Translations under genes and position numbers: made by a program
The notes under the pieces: generated by a model
Seen by the model: only the letters and a program-made list of their open reading frames with translations
Told to the model about the DNA's origin: nothing
The model's database searches: none
In this document: piece by piece, positions 24,601-37,959 of the stretch
How the letters are laid out: the number at the start of each line of letters is the position of its first letter
Numbering within the stretch: position 1 is the stretch's first letter
Source: Mesaphorura yosii
Lineage: Eukaryota > Arthropoda > Collembola > Poduromorpha > Tullbergiidae
Direction of reading: 5' to 3'
Length of the DNA: 64,000 nt
Assembly (NCBI GenBank): GCA_009869945.1
Contig: WIXG01000072.1
Coordinates: 186,001 to 250,000, forward strand

Positions 24601-27600
24601 TTGCCTCGTGTTGCTTGGAACTCGAAAACAGCCTAAAGTAAGTTTGTTGTGATGTTTGTGACATTTGATTGGCAATTTCTTGTGGTACGCCTCGAACGAC
24701 TTTGGGCTATAAATACGAATGGTCGATCAATGCATTTTAAGCGGCAAGGAAAGGTCGAGAGTAAAGAGCACTACTTTGAGACTGATGAGATATCGGTAGT
24801 TAAGGCGTCGAGGAGCCACAAAGAGAGGAGTAAAGAGTGGAATCTATAATTTTGTCCTTGGCAGTCGTAATCGGAGATTGACCCAGATTTGCTGCATTCG
24901 GCGGAGGTTCTTGAAAGTGTTATATTTAAGAGGTTTTCTTCTTGAAGGTGGAGTGGAGCGAGTTTCCTGTGCTCTGTTGCAGGCAATGACGTATGTTGCG
25001 CTGAGAAATAGCGTCATGTGGGAATGTCGATGACGTGTGAGTTGAGGGTGGAGGATACAAAACGGAGCATACCGATCTTCGTAGGTTCATCGACCGGCTG
25101 GGGCACGTGGAGTATGCGTTCAAACCCAAGACCTTGTGTCTTTGATCCGACTGACCCAGTTTCATTCGGAGCGAGCAGAATTGGCAACAAAACTCGTAAA
25201 ATACCAAAGGAAAGCTTCCACACGAAAAGCACATTCCTTTTCCTGCTTACGCAGTTCTGGCTCTACTTTCCTCGGCCCGCCTCCACAAAGTGCGTACGCA
25301 CTCTAATTCCTCCGTGCGTGCATTCGCTCATCCTGACACTTCTTGCATTACTGTCTAGAGCCCGAGCCGATCGGCTGCTTTTGTGCTCGCATTAAGGGTT
25401 TAGACTGAACTCGTGTAACAAGTGCGGCGATACACGGCAGCAGGAAAGATCGCACCAGGATGAGACATGCGAGTTGCTATTCTCCGCCACGCTTTGCATC
25501 AAAACAGTAATATTATTATGCCATACCGTCTCTGAATACTCAACACATGACGAGTGACGTCAATGTACATCCACTTCTTTAAAACGAAAATGATTGTTTT
25601 ATCATCTTGAAAACAAATTATTGGTTATTGTCCAGTTCGAACCTTTCCTACCCACTCGTTGCTCTAATAAATAGACCAACCAGACCAACTACACATTTTT
25701 AATGCAAGTACAAAGAACAAATGCGCGCATGCGAAATTATTTGCGCTCAAATTGAGTTTATACGTATTCCAAAGTTCAAAGGTTCCTGAATTCATCAATT
25801 CTATTTTAGCAGTTTTGATACGGATCGAGTCGTAATTACTAATATGAACAGCTTGTGCTGACGCTTGGCCGTACCCATTGACATGTACTTATCACGAAAT
25901 TTGTGAATGAACTTCTCTTGTTCTACTGATAGGGACGACTCGAGCGATTTCCTAAGAGGAGAGTGGATATAGACGAATACAGCCACAATCTAGCGTCTAG
26001 CATTATGAGGTATAAGAAGTATACTAAAGGTGTAGCACACGCTCAGTAAAGTGCGTTTGCCAAATTGGGGGTTCTTACGATTCCCTCACAAACTCTCCAC
26101 GCACCCACTTCATGGATGGCAAAGTTCGATCGTATTCATGGCATGCCATGCTGCTTATAGAACACGAACGGCAGTGAACACGCATGGGGCTTGCTTTCAC
26201 TCAAAACAAACGCATGTGCCGTGTTTACGCACAAACATCGCAACCCGGCTGCAGAAAACCAAGAGAGGCAAGATGATCGAATGGATTCCATTCAATGCTT
26301 CTTTCACTTTCAGGTTTCGAGGTTTTACTATCATAAAGTCAGTCGAGTCCAGCGGATGTACAGCGTTTCTAAAGCACACATGAGGCACAAGGCATGAGGT
26401 CTCTATAACCAAACGAAATTCAGACGGAATAAGGTTTTCATCGTCTTCGCTTTACGACTGTAGTTTGCTAATTTTAAAGTTCTCATTAAACCATACAAAC
26501 ATGATTATAATTTGAACCCTCGCATTTACTTTCCACTCAGTTGGTTAAATTTTCGTGTTAAGCAAACGAGCGGTGATAGTAAAATGAATTACGACGGTTT
26601 TGCATGACAGATGTTTTTCTTTTTATTTGCAGGATATGATTAGACAAGTCACAAACGAGACGGGAAAGGAAGGCATAGAAACTGGAAACTCGTGTTTAAT
26701 CAACTTTGGATTTAAATTACACCTCAGAAGAATTGCACCTTACACACAAAAGGAAGGGCAGAACCTAGAGACCTAATCTGTCGCTCCCTAAAATGCTGTT
26801 TACTGCTGCTTTAACGCTTTGCGCCCATTTAATTTCACGTTGATTCTGTACATTTCATAGGCGACCTGGGCACGGAGGTCTAGTGCAAATGAGGGCCTCT
26901 TGAGAACGCACCACCTTTATATACATTAATTAATGTTTGCGGGGCAGTTTGTGTCGTCGTTCTCCCGACCTGTCTCGCCAATTGTCACTTCACATTTCAG
27001 TTGAAGACGGACGTCGGACATCACAGGTCTCCGCCGTGCTGCGCATCTGGAAACCGAATTGACGAAGCGAATTCACGATGCTCACCAAAATATCATTGTG
27101 CATCGCGTTGCCCATAACAGCTGCTGGACACTGCTCAAGATTAAGTTTTACTCTTGTGCGTGTGACAATAGCTATTTTGGCGCAACGACACTCAACGCAC
27201 ATGATATTGCCTTTGTCCACTGGACAACAGGACAACTCCGGGAAATGACTCATGGTTTTGGTTTGGATTAGTAATCAGTCGTTCATTCATTTTCTGAATG
27301 AAACGTGCTCAGCTCTGACAGATCTCGCCTCCTGGCCTGAGAGAAGCGACTTGTTGCCTCGTTATGGCGGGTGCAATTTTAAGGACGAAACTCCACTTTG
27401 TCTATCCCTAATTGCTCTATTTGGATGTCGCAGCTAACAGAAAACAGAAAGGCCACGAACTAATTCTGCCACAGTGATAATGCAAGTTTTATTCATTCAT
27501 GAAAAATGTTTCACATAAGACGATGTACGCACGAAATATTCATTCGACCACCTTGACCTAGTTTGGGACCTTTCTCCGCTCTTTCTGTTTTCTCTCGTCA

Positions 27601-30550
27601 GTCTAATACTGAATCAATACAGTAAACACAACCAGCTGAAACTCATTGAGCTGAACAGTGTCTGAGCCAGACCCGCTATGCGAGTTCATGACTAAGTTAC
27701 ACATTAAAATCTATTTTTAGCCGATAGAAGGCCTTCCTAGCCTGCTTCGCGTTCAAACCGTCAACTTTTCATGCACTTTTCCAATTGTTGCTTCTATATC
27801 TGGCGCGGCGAAAGATACAGAGGAGAAAGAAAAACAGCGCAAACAAAAATGACGCCAGAAAACTCAGCATTAAAAGTCGTGATTTGTACGATCACAACTT
27901 CATATTGCTCACAACCCATAAATATCCATTCGTTCGCTTTTCAAGCAGTAAAACTTTCATGACCCGATTACGAAAGGGAGAAATGCAAGACGGAGGACAA
28001 TTTTGCAAGCACCATTCACGACTCCATCGAACTTTGCATGGATAAAACTGTACAAACTACGGAAGCAGATTTGTGGCTTCCTCTAACAAAAGAATTGCGG
28101 AAAGTTGTAGCTGCAATTTTGCGAACTTGGCAATGTCGAATTTACACGCTTGATCCACGGTTTAGAAGGTTTAAAGGGACGAGGTCAGTTTTGCCTGACT
28201 CGGCGTAACTTTCTTTTTTGCAAGTGTCAACAGCAAATCTAATATAAATTATACATAATAATCATACATAAATTGGCAAACTGAATTTCTTGTTAAATAT
28301 TGGATACAGAGGAAACCTCATGCAGCACAGTTGAGGTTTAACGAGTCTCACATACGTATCCCCAACTGATTGGATTTTACAGTTGTCCATAAAAAGCCCA
28401 ACTCAATAATGACCAAATAAGGCAGAATGAGAGCCGGCAATTTCCAGTAAACCAACAGTAAGTAATAAATCAACCATACCGAGACTGGAAATCAAGGCCA
28501 CTGGACCAGCAAAGGATGTTCTCACAGGTCAAATGTTAGGTGTTGCGGACGTGGGTCGCCGCACGTAGCTGCGTTGAGACAACCGTAAACTCTCTGAAGG
28601 AACGAGCTCATACATACATATTCTCATACACGTGCTCTTGCCGCACTCTTTCGTAGCAAATTCTCATCAAAACCTCAATAATTTCTTAGTGCATGGCCAT
28701 TGGTTCATTGCTTGAGCTTGTGCTTAGGAACAAAGACTGCGTGATTAAATCCACGGTTGGAGAATGGGCAGCCAAGTAGGCATTCAAAGGTACAAATGCC
28801 AAGTGCGCAATGCACCATGGAGGAACTGACTCTTGACCAACAAGACCCTTGTTTGCACCTCTTGACATTGGTCGCAGGCTAACTGGCAGATATTTAAGAT
28901 GCGCCAATCTCTGAGTCTCAGCGTTTCAGACTCCGACCTCCTGTCACTTCATCCATTGACCTCCAGATTGGCTGTGATGAATGGCAAACCTTGAACCTCT
29001 CCAAGTGATATCGAATAGAAATTGGCCATCTGTTTAAGACAGGCTCCAACAGAACAAAGTTCGACAATGCGCTGAGAAGCGACAGAAATAAAATTGTGGA
29101 CATTTCTATACTATTGCTATTGCCACTGTCAGGCAGTAGGAAGGCATTGCAGGGAACGCGAAAATTATCCTTATTCTAAAGGCAGTAACATGCCAATTTT
29201 CTTGTGTCCAAACCCGTACCGCTTATTAAAGCAAAACCATTTCTTCTGTAGTGGCCTCAAGCAATGCTTCATAGGTTTTTTTTCAGTTAAGATTTGGAGG
29301 CAAGCTTGAACATGCATTGAAGCTGCCTCGACCACAGGGTTAGCGTTAATCACTAGATCTTTGGCTACAAATTTGACACCTTTGGTCAGATAGGCCTGAA
29401 ACTTTGCACACATATGTATTTTTACTCAGGTTATCCGACCATGTATCTCATATACCCCCAGCGCCTCCAGATTTTGGTGCAGGTTATCCTACTATATTAA
29501 TATGGCACCGTGCAGAATCCTTATTCTAGAGGGAGTAATGCAGGGACAAAGCTGCTCATTTCCGTATCAATGATGGGTTATGTTATGCTACCCAATATAA
29601 CCAAACACTCCAGAATCCCATCCTAATTAGGACGATTAAAAGAAAGCAAACTTGACAAGACACCGACAGACTTCGATTGTCGGGCACCTGCCAGAGATCA
29701 AACCCAATGGGCTTTAGCCCAGCCCTAGCTTTGCTAGTAAAATCTTAAACGCCAAAGTTAATGTCACACCTGATGCGCCCATTTCACTATGAAAACTACA
29801 TAAATTTTGTTTCTGCTGTACCCAGCATGCTCAAATCAACAAAATCAGTCCAATTAACCTTGTCACTGTCACTCGTTTGTCATCTGACTGCTGATAAATG
29901 ATCGCGCTTTAATTGGACAAATTCATACATTACGTAAGTCAAAGCTCTGTACATGAATTTGCTCATTTCGCGAAAAGCCTAATCGCTTCCGCGTTTGCAA
30001 ATATCATGGTCATAATCATTCGAATAACGCAACATCGTTTGGAACGTGACATGACTGTTAAAATAATGAATGTAAATCCAACTTTCATGTAATCTGGACA
30101 AATGCTCACAAATATAAACCGCGACGTAACGACCCTTACTGACATTATCAAGTGGCTAGTCAACGGGCATCAAATCATTGCCAAATTCTCCGCAACAAAT
30201 CAAAGAAAGGCATAAATTTTGAGATTCACACTATCACGTACACAAACGAAACGATGGTTCGTGGTTTCACGCACGTACGCATTTAAGCAACCAATGCACC
30301 GATTTCTTTCCATGGCAGAGTTCCAGTTACGTGATGGGAGCTCATGTAAACCAATCCTAATTTTAACTGGAATTTCATCATTAGTTAGCCAACGCTACTG
30401 GAAAGGACGCTATTGCACGACGAGTTGATGCACTCCACCTCGTGAAACTTCTAGCAATTTCCACACGGGAGTAGCAAAAGTTTCTCGGCAGACGCCGGGT
30501 TCCCGCATGCTGGAAATGTACCTAAAGTTTTGAGACGTAATAGCGCTTGT
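21632..30550. other. No gene recognised
   Basis: About 9 kb upstream of ferritin with no convincing exon, tRNA or structured element. A loosely repeated passage is present at 29160-29560: ATCCTTATTCTA with similar flanks at 29167 and 29517 (20 of 24 bases alike), and CAGGTTATCC at 29427 and 29480. This may be a decayed repeat. Confidence 0.4.
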
Positions 30551-30554
30551 AAAT

Positions 30555-30581
30555 AAACGCAGTCCGCAGTGGACTACGTTT
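30555..30581 (+). other. Perfect-arm hairpin upstream of ferritin TATA box
   Basis: AAACG, unpaired C, AGTCC, loop GCAGT, GGACT, unpaired A, CGTTT: two 5-bp stems separated by a C·A mismatch. The unpaired 5' C, the exact 5-bp upper stem and a loop containing CAGT recall an iron-responsive element, but the loop is one base off the CAGTGN consensus. The hairpin lies about 200 bases upstream of the TATA box, so it would be in the mRNA only if an upstream start is used. It may instead be a DNA-level palindrome for a transcription factor. Confidence 0.4.
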
Positions 30582-30778
30582 CTTCGTCTTTGGTTTCCGA
30601 CGTTTCTGTGTAGAAAGTGTATTTCGGGTAGGCGCGAGAGAGTTTTGCTGTTGTAGTCGGAAAGATGGAAATGTACAAACTCCGTGTGTAAAGTAAGGCT
30701 TACGAGCCGTGGTGGTCGTGGTACATCTGACTCGCATTGCTGCTGGATTCGTACAGTCATTTTCATATCATACGAAAT

Positions 30779-30785
30779 TATAAAA
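30779..30785 (+). promoter_or_regulatory. TATA box of ferritin gene
   Basis: A consensus TATAAAA. Transcription would start about 30 bases downstream, near 30809, just ahead of the hairpin at 30813-30850. The next downstream coding exon is the ferritin ATG exon. Confidence 0.65.
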
Positions 30786-30812
30786 TGCGACTCAATCTTG
30801 GCTGGAGCATTA

Positions 30813-30850
30813 CTGTTGTTTTGAGTCACCAGTGAGTGGACAGGCAACAG
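30813..30850 (+). promoter_or_regulatory. IRE-like hairpin in predicted ferritin 5' UTR
   Basis: Iron-responsive elements are 5' UTR hairpins that bind IRP and repress ferritin translation when iron is scarce. Here the hexaloop CAGTGA (30830-30835) is closed by CAC/GTG plus a T·G pair. The lower stem CTGTTG (30813-30818) pairs perfectly with CAACAG (30845-30850), with further G-C, T-A and T·G pairs between. The position is right for the class: it starts a few bases after the expected start site. Against the consensus, the unpaired base five positions before the loop is A (30824) rather than C, the fifth upper pair is G·A, and an alternative pairing with a bulged G on the 3' side is possible. 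It is therefore IRE-like, not canonical. It is followed by a possible 5' UTR intron (donor CAA|GTATAA after 30891, acceptor CAACAG at 31044). Confidence 0.6.
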
Positions 30851-31110
30851 AATCGCGCATTGTGAGATCAACATTTTATTCACTTCAGCAAGTATAATTT
30901 TAATCGTTTCTTCTTAATTCACACGTCGAAGGACTTAAGTTACCAGAATTCGTCACAAAGTCGGTACTTCAACGTAGACAAGTACTCAGTTTCCTTTAAG
31001 ACGAGCGACTGATCTAATTCTCTGGTTTTCTCATTTGTCAACAGGCAATAGACACAAACTGCTAAACTCTGCTTCGGCTTATCAATCGTTCAATCAACTA
31101 ATCAATCCAA

Positions 31111-33236
31111 ATGGCTACAACTACTGGAAACGGTTCAATTTGTCGTCAAAATTACCACGAGGAATGCGAAGGCTACGTCAACAAGCAAATAAACATGGAA
31201 TTGTACGCAAGCTACGTCTACATGTCGATGGTGAGCCTCATTTTGTAAAATATCACTTCGTTTTACGTCTGCATATAATTGCGCTCCTTCCACTTTTCAT
31301 TTAACTGCTTGTACGTTCAGCGGTCCGGCGCTAATCTAATTTTCGTAATTTTTGGCTCGTATCTTACGAAATTGGGCTTTGATTCATTAAGTCGGCAGTT
31401 GCTTCAGTGGAGGCATGATAGGATGATAGGTCACTCAGGTCATCACTTCACTCCTCAAACGCAATTTTAGCATCTCATCAATCTCGTGATCGTCTGACAT
31501 GCAGCACAGATAGTTGTATTTTTACATTCAAGGCAGCGAAGCAGACTGCAGTCTGGAGCCAAAACTTTTCCATGCAGTGCATGTGTATCTATGCATTCAA
31601 AGAAAAATGTGCATGAATCTTTGGTACCACAAGTTACGTTGCTGCGTAGCGAGGACTCATTGCCAATGCGCAACATTCGACGGGACAAAGAAAGATCGAA
31701 GTCCAAACCTTGAAAGCAAAGTACAGCACGGACATCAGAAATTAATTCTGAAATTACAAAATCTGTAACCCTTGAAGATTTTCAGTTTTTATTCGTGGTA
31801 TTTTGAGGGAGGTTATCTTCTTCTCCTTCCTGTACGTGCGAGGCAAGGCTTTTGCCTTTGAACATTGCCCAGTCACCAAGGTCACGGTACAAACATGCAA
31901 GAGCGGTGGCTGAAGAAGGCGCCGTGCCACTTGTGTTGACTTCAGTCGGCAGAAAATATGAGTTCCAAGGGGTCTACATGAAAGAACTTGAGAGCGTCCG
32001 ACACATACATGAGAATATCACGTGATGAAAAATACATAATGACAATTCCAAGCACGCGTACGATCGGAGTTGTACCGAACAATTCCACGACGGCATTATG
32101 GATAGTCGTGCATCGTGCTTGGATAAAGAAAAACGCTGGGATGTTTTGGAACGGAGAAATAAAGCTACATGGGAGACTTTTAGTACCTTTATTTCATCTC
32201 CAGGTGTATGAATATTGACCCAAGTACCAAAGTATGGCGCCCAATAGTCATTTTCACGCATTGGTTGCTCTTTGTGCTGGACAGATACGAATTTATTATC
32301 TTGTTTGTTGTCGGCAGTGGAGGATTTGCCAATTCGCTAGCGAACATGTCCATTTGCCAATGAATTTATCTCTCCTGTTGCATAATCCGTCTACTGTCTG
32401 CCTTTTCATGTCCCACACAATTCACACAAATTAGACCAACTGTGACACGTATCCTGAACCCTAAATAATATTTTCTAGTGCTTGCGTATTCACGACCTGA
32501 GTGGAGGCAGCATAATAAAATAGTGAGCAGCCTGAAATGTCCTTGATCCATTTAATTGTTCAATTCATGGCACGAATTTCATGCGGTTATACTTTAGTTA
32601 GTCAAGCGGTACGCTCGGGTGATCAATGTTTTTCGGGAGAGTCAATGATTACAGAATGCATGCATGAAACCACAAACTGAAACCTTAATACTTTTATTTT
32701 ACACAATTCTTCTAATGCCTGTCCTTTTTCCAGGCTGCATACTTCGATCGTGACGACGTTGCTTTTCCAGGCATCCACAAATTCTTCAAGAAGTCTTCTG
32801 AAGAGGAACGTGAACACGCCGAGAAATTCATCCGCTACCAGAACAAGCGTGGTGGCCGTGTTGTTCTTCAGCCAATTTCGAAACCAACGCGAGATGATTG
32901 GGGCAGCCCACTCGAAGCTTTCACAGCTGCTTTGGAACTCGAGAAAACTGTTAACCAGGTGAGCTAATAAACAATGAGTGAGAATGAGTATGACTTTTGG
33001 CTTTGCAACATGGTTAATGCAATGCACTGAATAAAATTTAGACTCTGCTGGATCTTCATGGCGTTGGGTCTCGCAATGGCGATCCGCACATCTGCGACTT
33101 CTTGGAAACTGAGTTCTTGGAGGAGCAAGTCAAGTCGATCAATGAGCTGTCTGTGTTCCTGACTAAGTTGAAGCGTGTTGGCAAGGGATTGGGAGAGTAC
33201 ACGTTCGACAAGGAACTTGAGGAGGGTGACTCCTAA
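31111..33236 (+). CDS. FTH: Ferritin heavy chain, cytosolic type (complete)
   Basis: Ferritin H subunits form a 24-subunit shell, oxidise Fe(II) and store it as mineral. Coding exons are 31111-31230, 32734-32958 and 33042-33236, all phase 0, with GT-AG introns of 1503 and 83 bp, giving 179 residues, the usual size. All ferroxidase-centre residues are present (human number in brackets): E30 (E27), Y37 (Y34), E65 (E62), H68 (H65), E110 (E107) and Q144 (Q141). The stretch DPHICDFLE holds the three-fold channel acids D134 and E137. Further hallmarks are [23 protein letters not shown] and GLGEY near the end. There is no signal peptide, so the product should be cytosolic, unlike the secreted insect ferritins. 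The start is the first ATG after the 3' splice site at 31044 and aligns with family N-termini. A TATA box and an IRE-like hairpin lie upstream, so translational control by iron is likely. Confidence 0.97.
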
Positions 33237-33418
33237 ACTGTTTCGGGTGATTTATAATGTACTCGAGCAGATACGTGCAAATATAGAAACTACCTTTAGA
33301 AAAGTATTTGGCAATTAAAAAGAATTATAGAATCATGCACTTTAAATCAATTTCTGAAATGACTACTACATGCTGATGATAATCAACCGTTCTTGTACTT
33401 AAATATTTGATCCAACGT

Positions 33419-33424
33419 AATAAA
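33419..33424 (+). terminator. Poly(A) signal of ferritin
   Basis: AATAAA lies 183 bases after the ferritin stop codon and is the first canonical signal downstream, giving a 3' UTR of about 200 bases. Confidence 0.65.
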
Positions 33425-35504
33425 TTCCGACAACTTTAGTAAAATGTACATAATGGCAGAATACACTTGACTTGAGGATCGTTATTGACTGTCACATTTC
33501 ACTATCACCGAAATTCCAGGATCTTACGCTCTTCATCTTCATCGCTTGGAAAACGTACCTCAAAAAATGGAAACTCCGTCAGCAGATGGCGAAAGAAGGA
33601 TGCCGGAAGAACTCAATGAAACTGGTAGATGATTCATTTGGGATTTCGTTCAATGCATTCATTCTGAAACGTCGAACTATTTTACCCTTCGTTGATTGTC
33701 ATTGATACAGTTTTGTTCTCTTTGTGGTCGATTAAATCATGTAACAAATCATGATAAGACGCTTGTGTTGAATCTACATTTCTAGTTTTACTGCAACTAA
33801 ATAGCTTCGTTCGTAGGACCCACAAAAAACTTAAATAACACACGTAGGCGTAGCATGACTATCGCTAGCACTATTCTTCACCGGCTCTTCCAATATCATC
33901 TGAGGAATTATTTGTTTGCTATATTCTTATTTTATTATTTTTATCGCGGTGGAAAGTCATGGATATTTGTTCAACTTCAGACAATACAGGATGCGCGTCT
34001 CATCGTCAAGGACTTGTCTGCCCGTATGTTGACTAGTTGCTTCCTCGCCTCAAATCCCATCACAGATCGACAAAGCTGTAAACGAAAGCGGACTGTCACG
34101 TATAGTGAGAATGCATCTTCCCTTATTTATTCTTGTTATTGCCCGGTGAATGGAAGTGAAAGTAAGAAGGCAGGCGCAACAAATGCGTGACGCTTAATTA
34201 AGTAAAAGAAAGGAAAGAATTTACTGCAACATCGTGAGCGTAAGTGACTTTAGCATTCGAAGTAAAAGGCGAAAAGAGGAAGCGAGCGAATAGCCTTTTC
34301 GTGAAAGAATCCTTTTGTATAATTGTACACAATTTTTCTGGGGAGCTTTACTTGTCATATCGCAGAAGAAAGCAAAAAAATGAAGGAAAGGAAGAGAAAA
34401 AACTTAATTATGTATGTCAATAATATTTTAATTAAAAATTTCGCTGTACGACGCCGTGTTTAGTTGTAATGTGCTGAGGAGGGCGAGAGGAAGGGGTAAA
34501 GAGAAAAAACTTTCATCATTAATGCATAATGGCAGTATGAAGTTAATAATAATAAGTAACGTCACGTTCATTAAGATGACATAAATATTTCATCGCGATC
34601 TAAAAGAACTCTTTAGTTTATTTACTGCACTCGTACCACTCTTCCTCCTCCATGTCGTGCCGCCGAAACATGATTTCTCCCGCTCCTCAGACGGGTTAGA
34701 AGCAAAGAGCTGAAAAAATCACAAAATTTCACTTCCTTCTTCATTTCCTGGTGAATTTTCCCCAAGCGGTCTATTCACATTTAATTAACACCACTGCCGA
34801 CTTCCAGCCACGCTGTGCATTAGAATATTAATACGAGATTGAAAAAATAATCATTCCTTGCTCACTGTAAAAATTCTTGTCTTGTTCTAATAAAACGTGT
34901 GATTCGTTCATAATGTAATGATGGCAGATGATGCTACCTCCCAATTTGCGCTGCTGCACCTCTGAAAGTCATGCAACTTGCATTCTGTAATTATCTCTTG
35001 CCTTATGAATTGTGTCCCAGAGTCACTTCTTCTTCGACTCAAGAGACGTGCTTGAGATTTGAGTTAAAGACTTGTTTGACCAATGCATCTCAACTCGTTT
35101 ACAGATTTGGGTGATTTAGGTTTAATTTTTCACGCTGAGATTCACTTCGTTGTGCACACAAATCCACTTGCCCATGTAATTTGGGAATTTCATAGCGCTT
35201 AATTCTGATAAATTCTCCGTATCCAATGTCCAAAGCAAGTACATTACCTGAAGTTGAACTGAAGTCTGTGAGCTGACCACTCAACCTGTGCTGACACGTA
35301 GTTTCGACGGGAGACCTGTTCTCCGTGGGCACGGCTAAACGGATGAGAGTGTGGGCAGAATTTTGACAGATTTCATGACACTGTAAGAACAAAGCTGGAG
35401 AAAGCAGCACCGCTTCCTTTTAGTAGTGTCTCATCTCAGCGTGCCGTGCCGTGTCTGCTGCGCGCGTTCTTCGTGTGCGTTGTGCATTACGCGCGTTTGT
35501 TCTC

Positions 35505-35561
35505 AGTCGGCCGGCTACTTTGATTAAGAATGATCCAAGTTGGAGAAGCGGCTGGCTGTCG
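35505..35561 (+). promoter_or_regulatory. Possible promoter and first exon (initiator plus donor)
   Basis: A CpG-rich patch (about 35430-35520, with several CGCG and GCCG words) leads into TCAGTC at 35503-35508, the arthropod initiator consensus. It is followed 57 bases later by a splice donor (CTGTCG|GTGAGC, exon end 35561). An ATG at 35530 opens 10 codons that end in phase 2, which does not match the phase 1 needed by the LMO-A exon. It would therefore be an upstream frame, or this exon serves another transcript. Confidence 0.3.
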
Positions 35562-37959
35562 GTGAGCACACACTGATATCAAATGAGGAGACCTCGGAGA
35601 ATTTTAATTAGTTTTGTGTCATTTTCAAACCTGAACCATCTGCCGAGGTGATTATTATTATAAACTTAGCAATCTCCATTCCCCTCATTTATATACAAAA
35701 TCCAAACCTCAGTAATTACAAATAAATTCTCTAATTAATGCAAAACTCTTGTCTCTCTTCAGTGGCACAGAGACTTCTGCCGAGCTCAGTCGCTGAACAA
35801 GAATGGGCACTTTCTCTCCGCACTACACAACAAATGGGTGCGGAGCGTCAGCGAGAGAACAAAAAGCAGGAGACGAAACTTTAGCACCTAATTAAAACAA
35901 GAAAATTTACCCCTTTAGAGTTGTAACTTTCCTGAGACGTTTTCCATATTAATAAGTTGGCTTCAACAATACCGCACCTCAATTATTGAGAAATCTGCCT
36001 CGGATGGCACCCGCACCATCGGCACAGTCATTTTCCATCTCACCAACCCCAAGTTCAACAACGTCACCCGTCGCTCCGTGCTCGGGACGAGCAACGCATG
36101 GGCTAAATTCATTAGCCTGTCTCTTTAATCTTTTATAATGTGTACAAGTCGACAATGACAGCAATGGTCCGTGAAGGAAGAAGAAAGTTTGGAAAAGAAT
36201 GAACAACTTCGAACGAATCAACAAAATGCAAACTAGACGCAGCAGAGCCAGCGGAATGCTGATATCTGAAAGCAGCAGTTGTCTCTTGAATCAACATGTC
36301 CTCTCTGCTGATGTCTTATGCAAATTTATTTTTCCTCGATCAAAGCGTCACAGTCACAGTTGCCGTCTTGCATAAATTGAGTCATTAACTGGCCAACTCA
36401 GAAAGACAGCCAGAAATTCATGCCAGCGCAAATTGTGAACTCAATTTTCTAAACATTTGACTTGGAACTGGCTTGCAAGCTGACTGCTTTGCAGTGCAAT
36501 ATTCTAGCGTAGCACGAAGAATACAACCTCAAAGATAATGACTTGCCAGTGTAACTTGTATCAGTCCAAATTCTCAAAATATACACTTGTGGCTAACTAT
36601 TACAGCAAAAACACACACGGAGCCGAATCTCCAAAGCATACAAACTAACGACTCTCACTTGTCGACTTGCACTTGTGTGCATTTAATTCAAAGTGCGTAA
36701 TTCCCGAATTGGGAAATTCCCTTAACACTGGGCGAAGGCCTTCGGCTCGGTGGTTTGTATAATTCTACAATACTCCTCTCTGTCACTGCCGTTGTAATCC
36801 AGAATTCGTCGAGCATACGAAAGCTAAAAACAAAAGCCTAGTTACGTGATCGAGGAAAGCAGGCAAGGTGCATGTGAAATGGAGAACAGCACAACCAAAG
36901 CCCGGATGTCAGGCTCGTCTGGTGACACGTTTAATTTATTTTTCAAAACACAATTTCGCTTTGTTTGTTGACCTGTCCGGCAATGACGATAATGCATAAA
37001 CTTGATCTTTCTACTCAATGAATGCCGTGTGTGACCTCACGATAAACAAACCTGTAGAAGCTAGTCTCGTCTCAAATTTACCTGGGCTGTAGACAATGGA
37101 TCCCGAATTCTTGCATTTTCATGTCAGAATTCCGAACCAAGAAAATCGAAAGCTCACGCTGTGGGAGTCGAATTTTCAATATCATTTTAAATGATTGCAA
37201 GTATTCGAAGTAATCTCCAACCTCCATTTACCGCCAACACAATTTTTATTCAATTTCAATTCTTACTATGAGACACGTTTGAGATTTAGAAGGCCGGAAC
37301 GACACTTACAGAATGCGAAATCCGATTGACAACATTGAGTGATTTGAGGCGCGAAACTGACTGTTACTGCTGAAGGCTGAGTTGACATGAAACGAGAGAA
37401 TGACATCTTGGCCATACAAAACAAGCAGACAGAGATTTCAATTCGTTTTGTTTTGAATTGTGTTCATTTTTTACCGTTGTTTGTTACTCTTTGGAATATT
37501 TATTCTGCGATTATGATTGGCATCAAAAGAATATTTTTCCAGCTTCTGTGTGCTAAAACACAGAACATCCATTCACTTTGCAACGCAGTCAAGTGCGTCG
37601 TTGCATTCATCCTGGTGCCAAATAATGGAACCGTTTTTCTCGTTTCACCTCGTGCACATGTTTGTGCTGTGCTGCTTGGAAAAGAACAGGCAGGGAGAAA
37701 GAATGAAGGACCCTTTTGATCCTAATGAAAACAGTGGTTATAAGTAGAGAGCATGGCTCCTGGCTTGCTTCTGGCAGCCGTGAAGGGAGAATGCCACGCA
37801 CGCAGGCGTTGCATGCGGGGAGAAATGCTTTCTATTTAGTCTCACAGAAGAATCCGAAATTGTATCAGTTGGCAAAACACGTCACAGGGGTTCACATTCA
37901 CAGGCAGCTCCGAGCTCAGAGGGAGTCTGCTGTGGAAGGATCAATTAAATGCTCCTCAA

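Noticed and set aside
25620-25665. Minus-strand GGTTCGAACT, resembling a tRNA B box
   Set aside because: No A box at the right spacing and no acceptor-stem pairing.
30410-30883. 157-codon minus-strand frame over the ferritin promoter
   Set aside because: It overlaps the TATA box and IRE-like hairpin on the opposite strand and has no recognisable domain.
32623-33027. 134-codon minus-strand frame
   Set aside because: It is the antisense shadow of ferritin exon 2.
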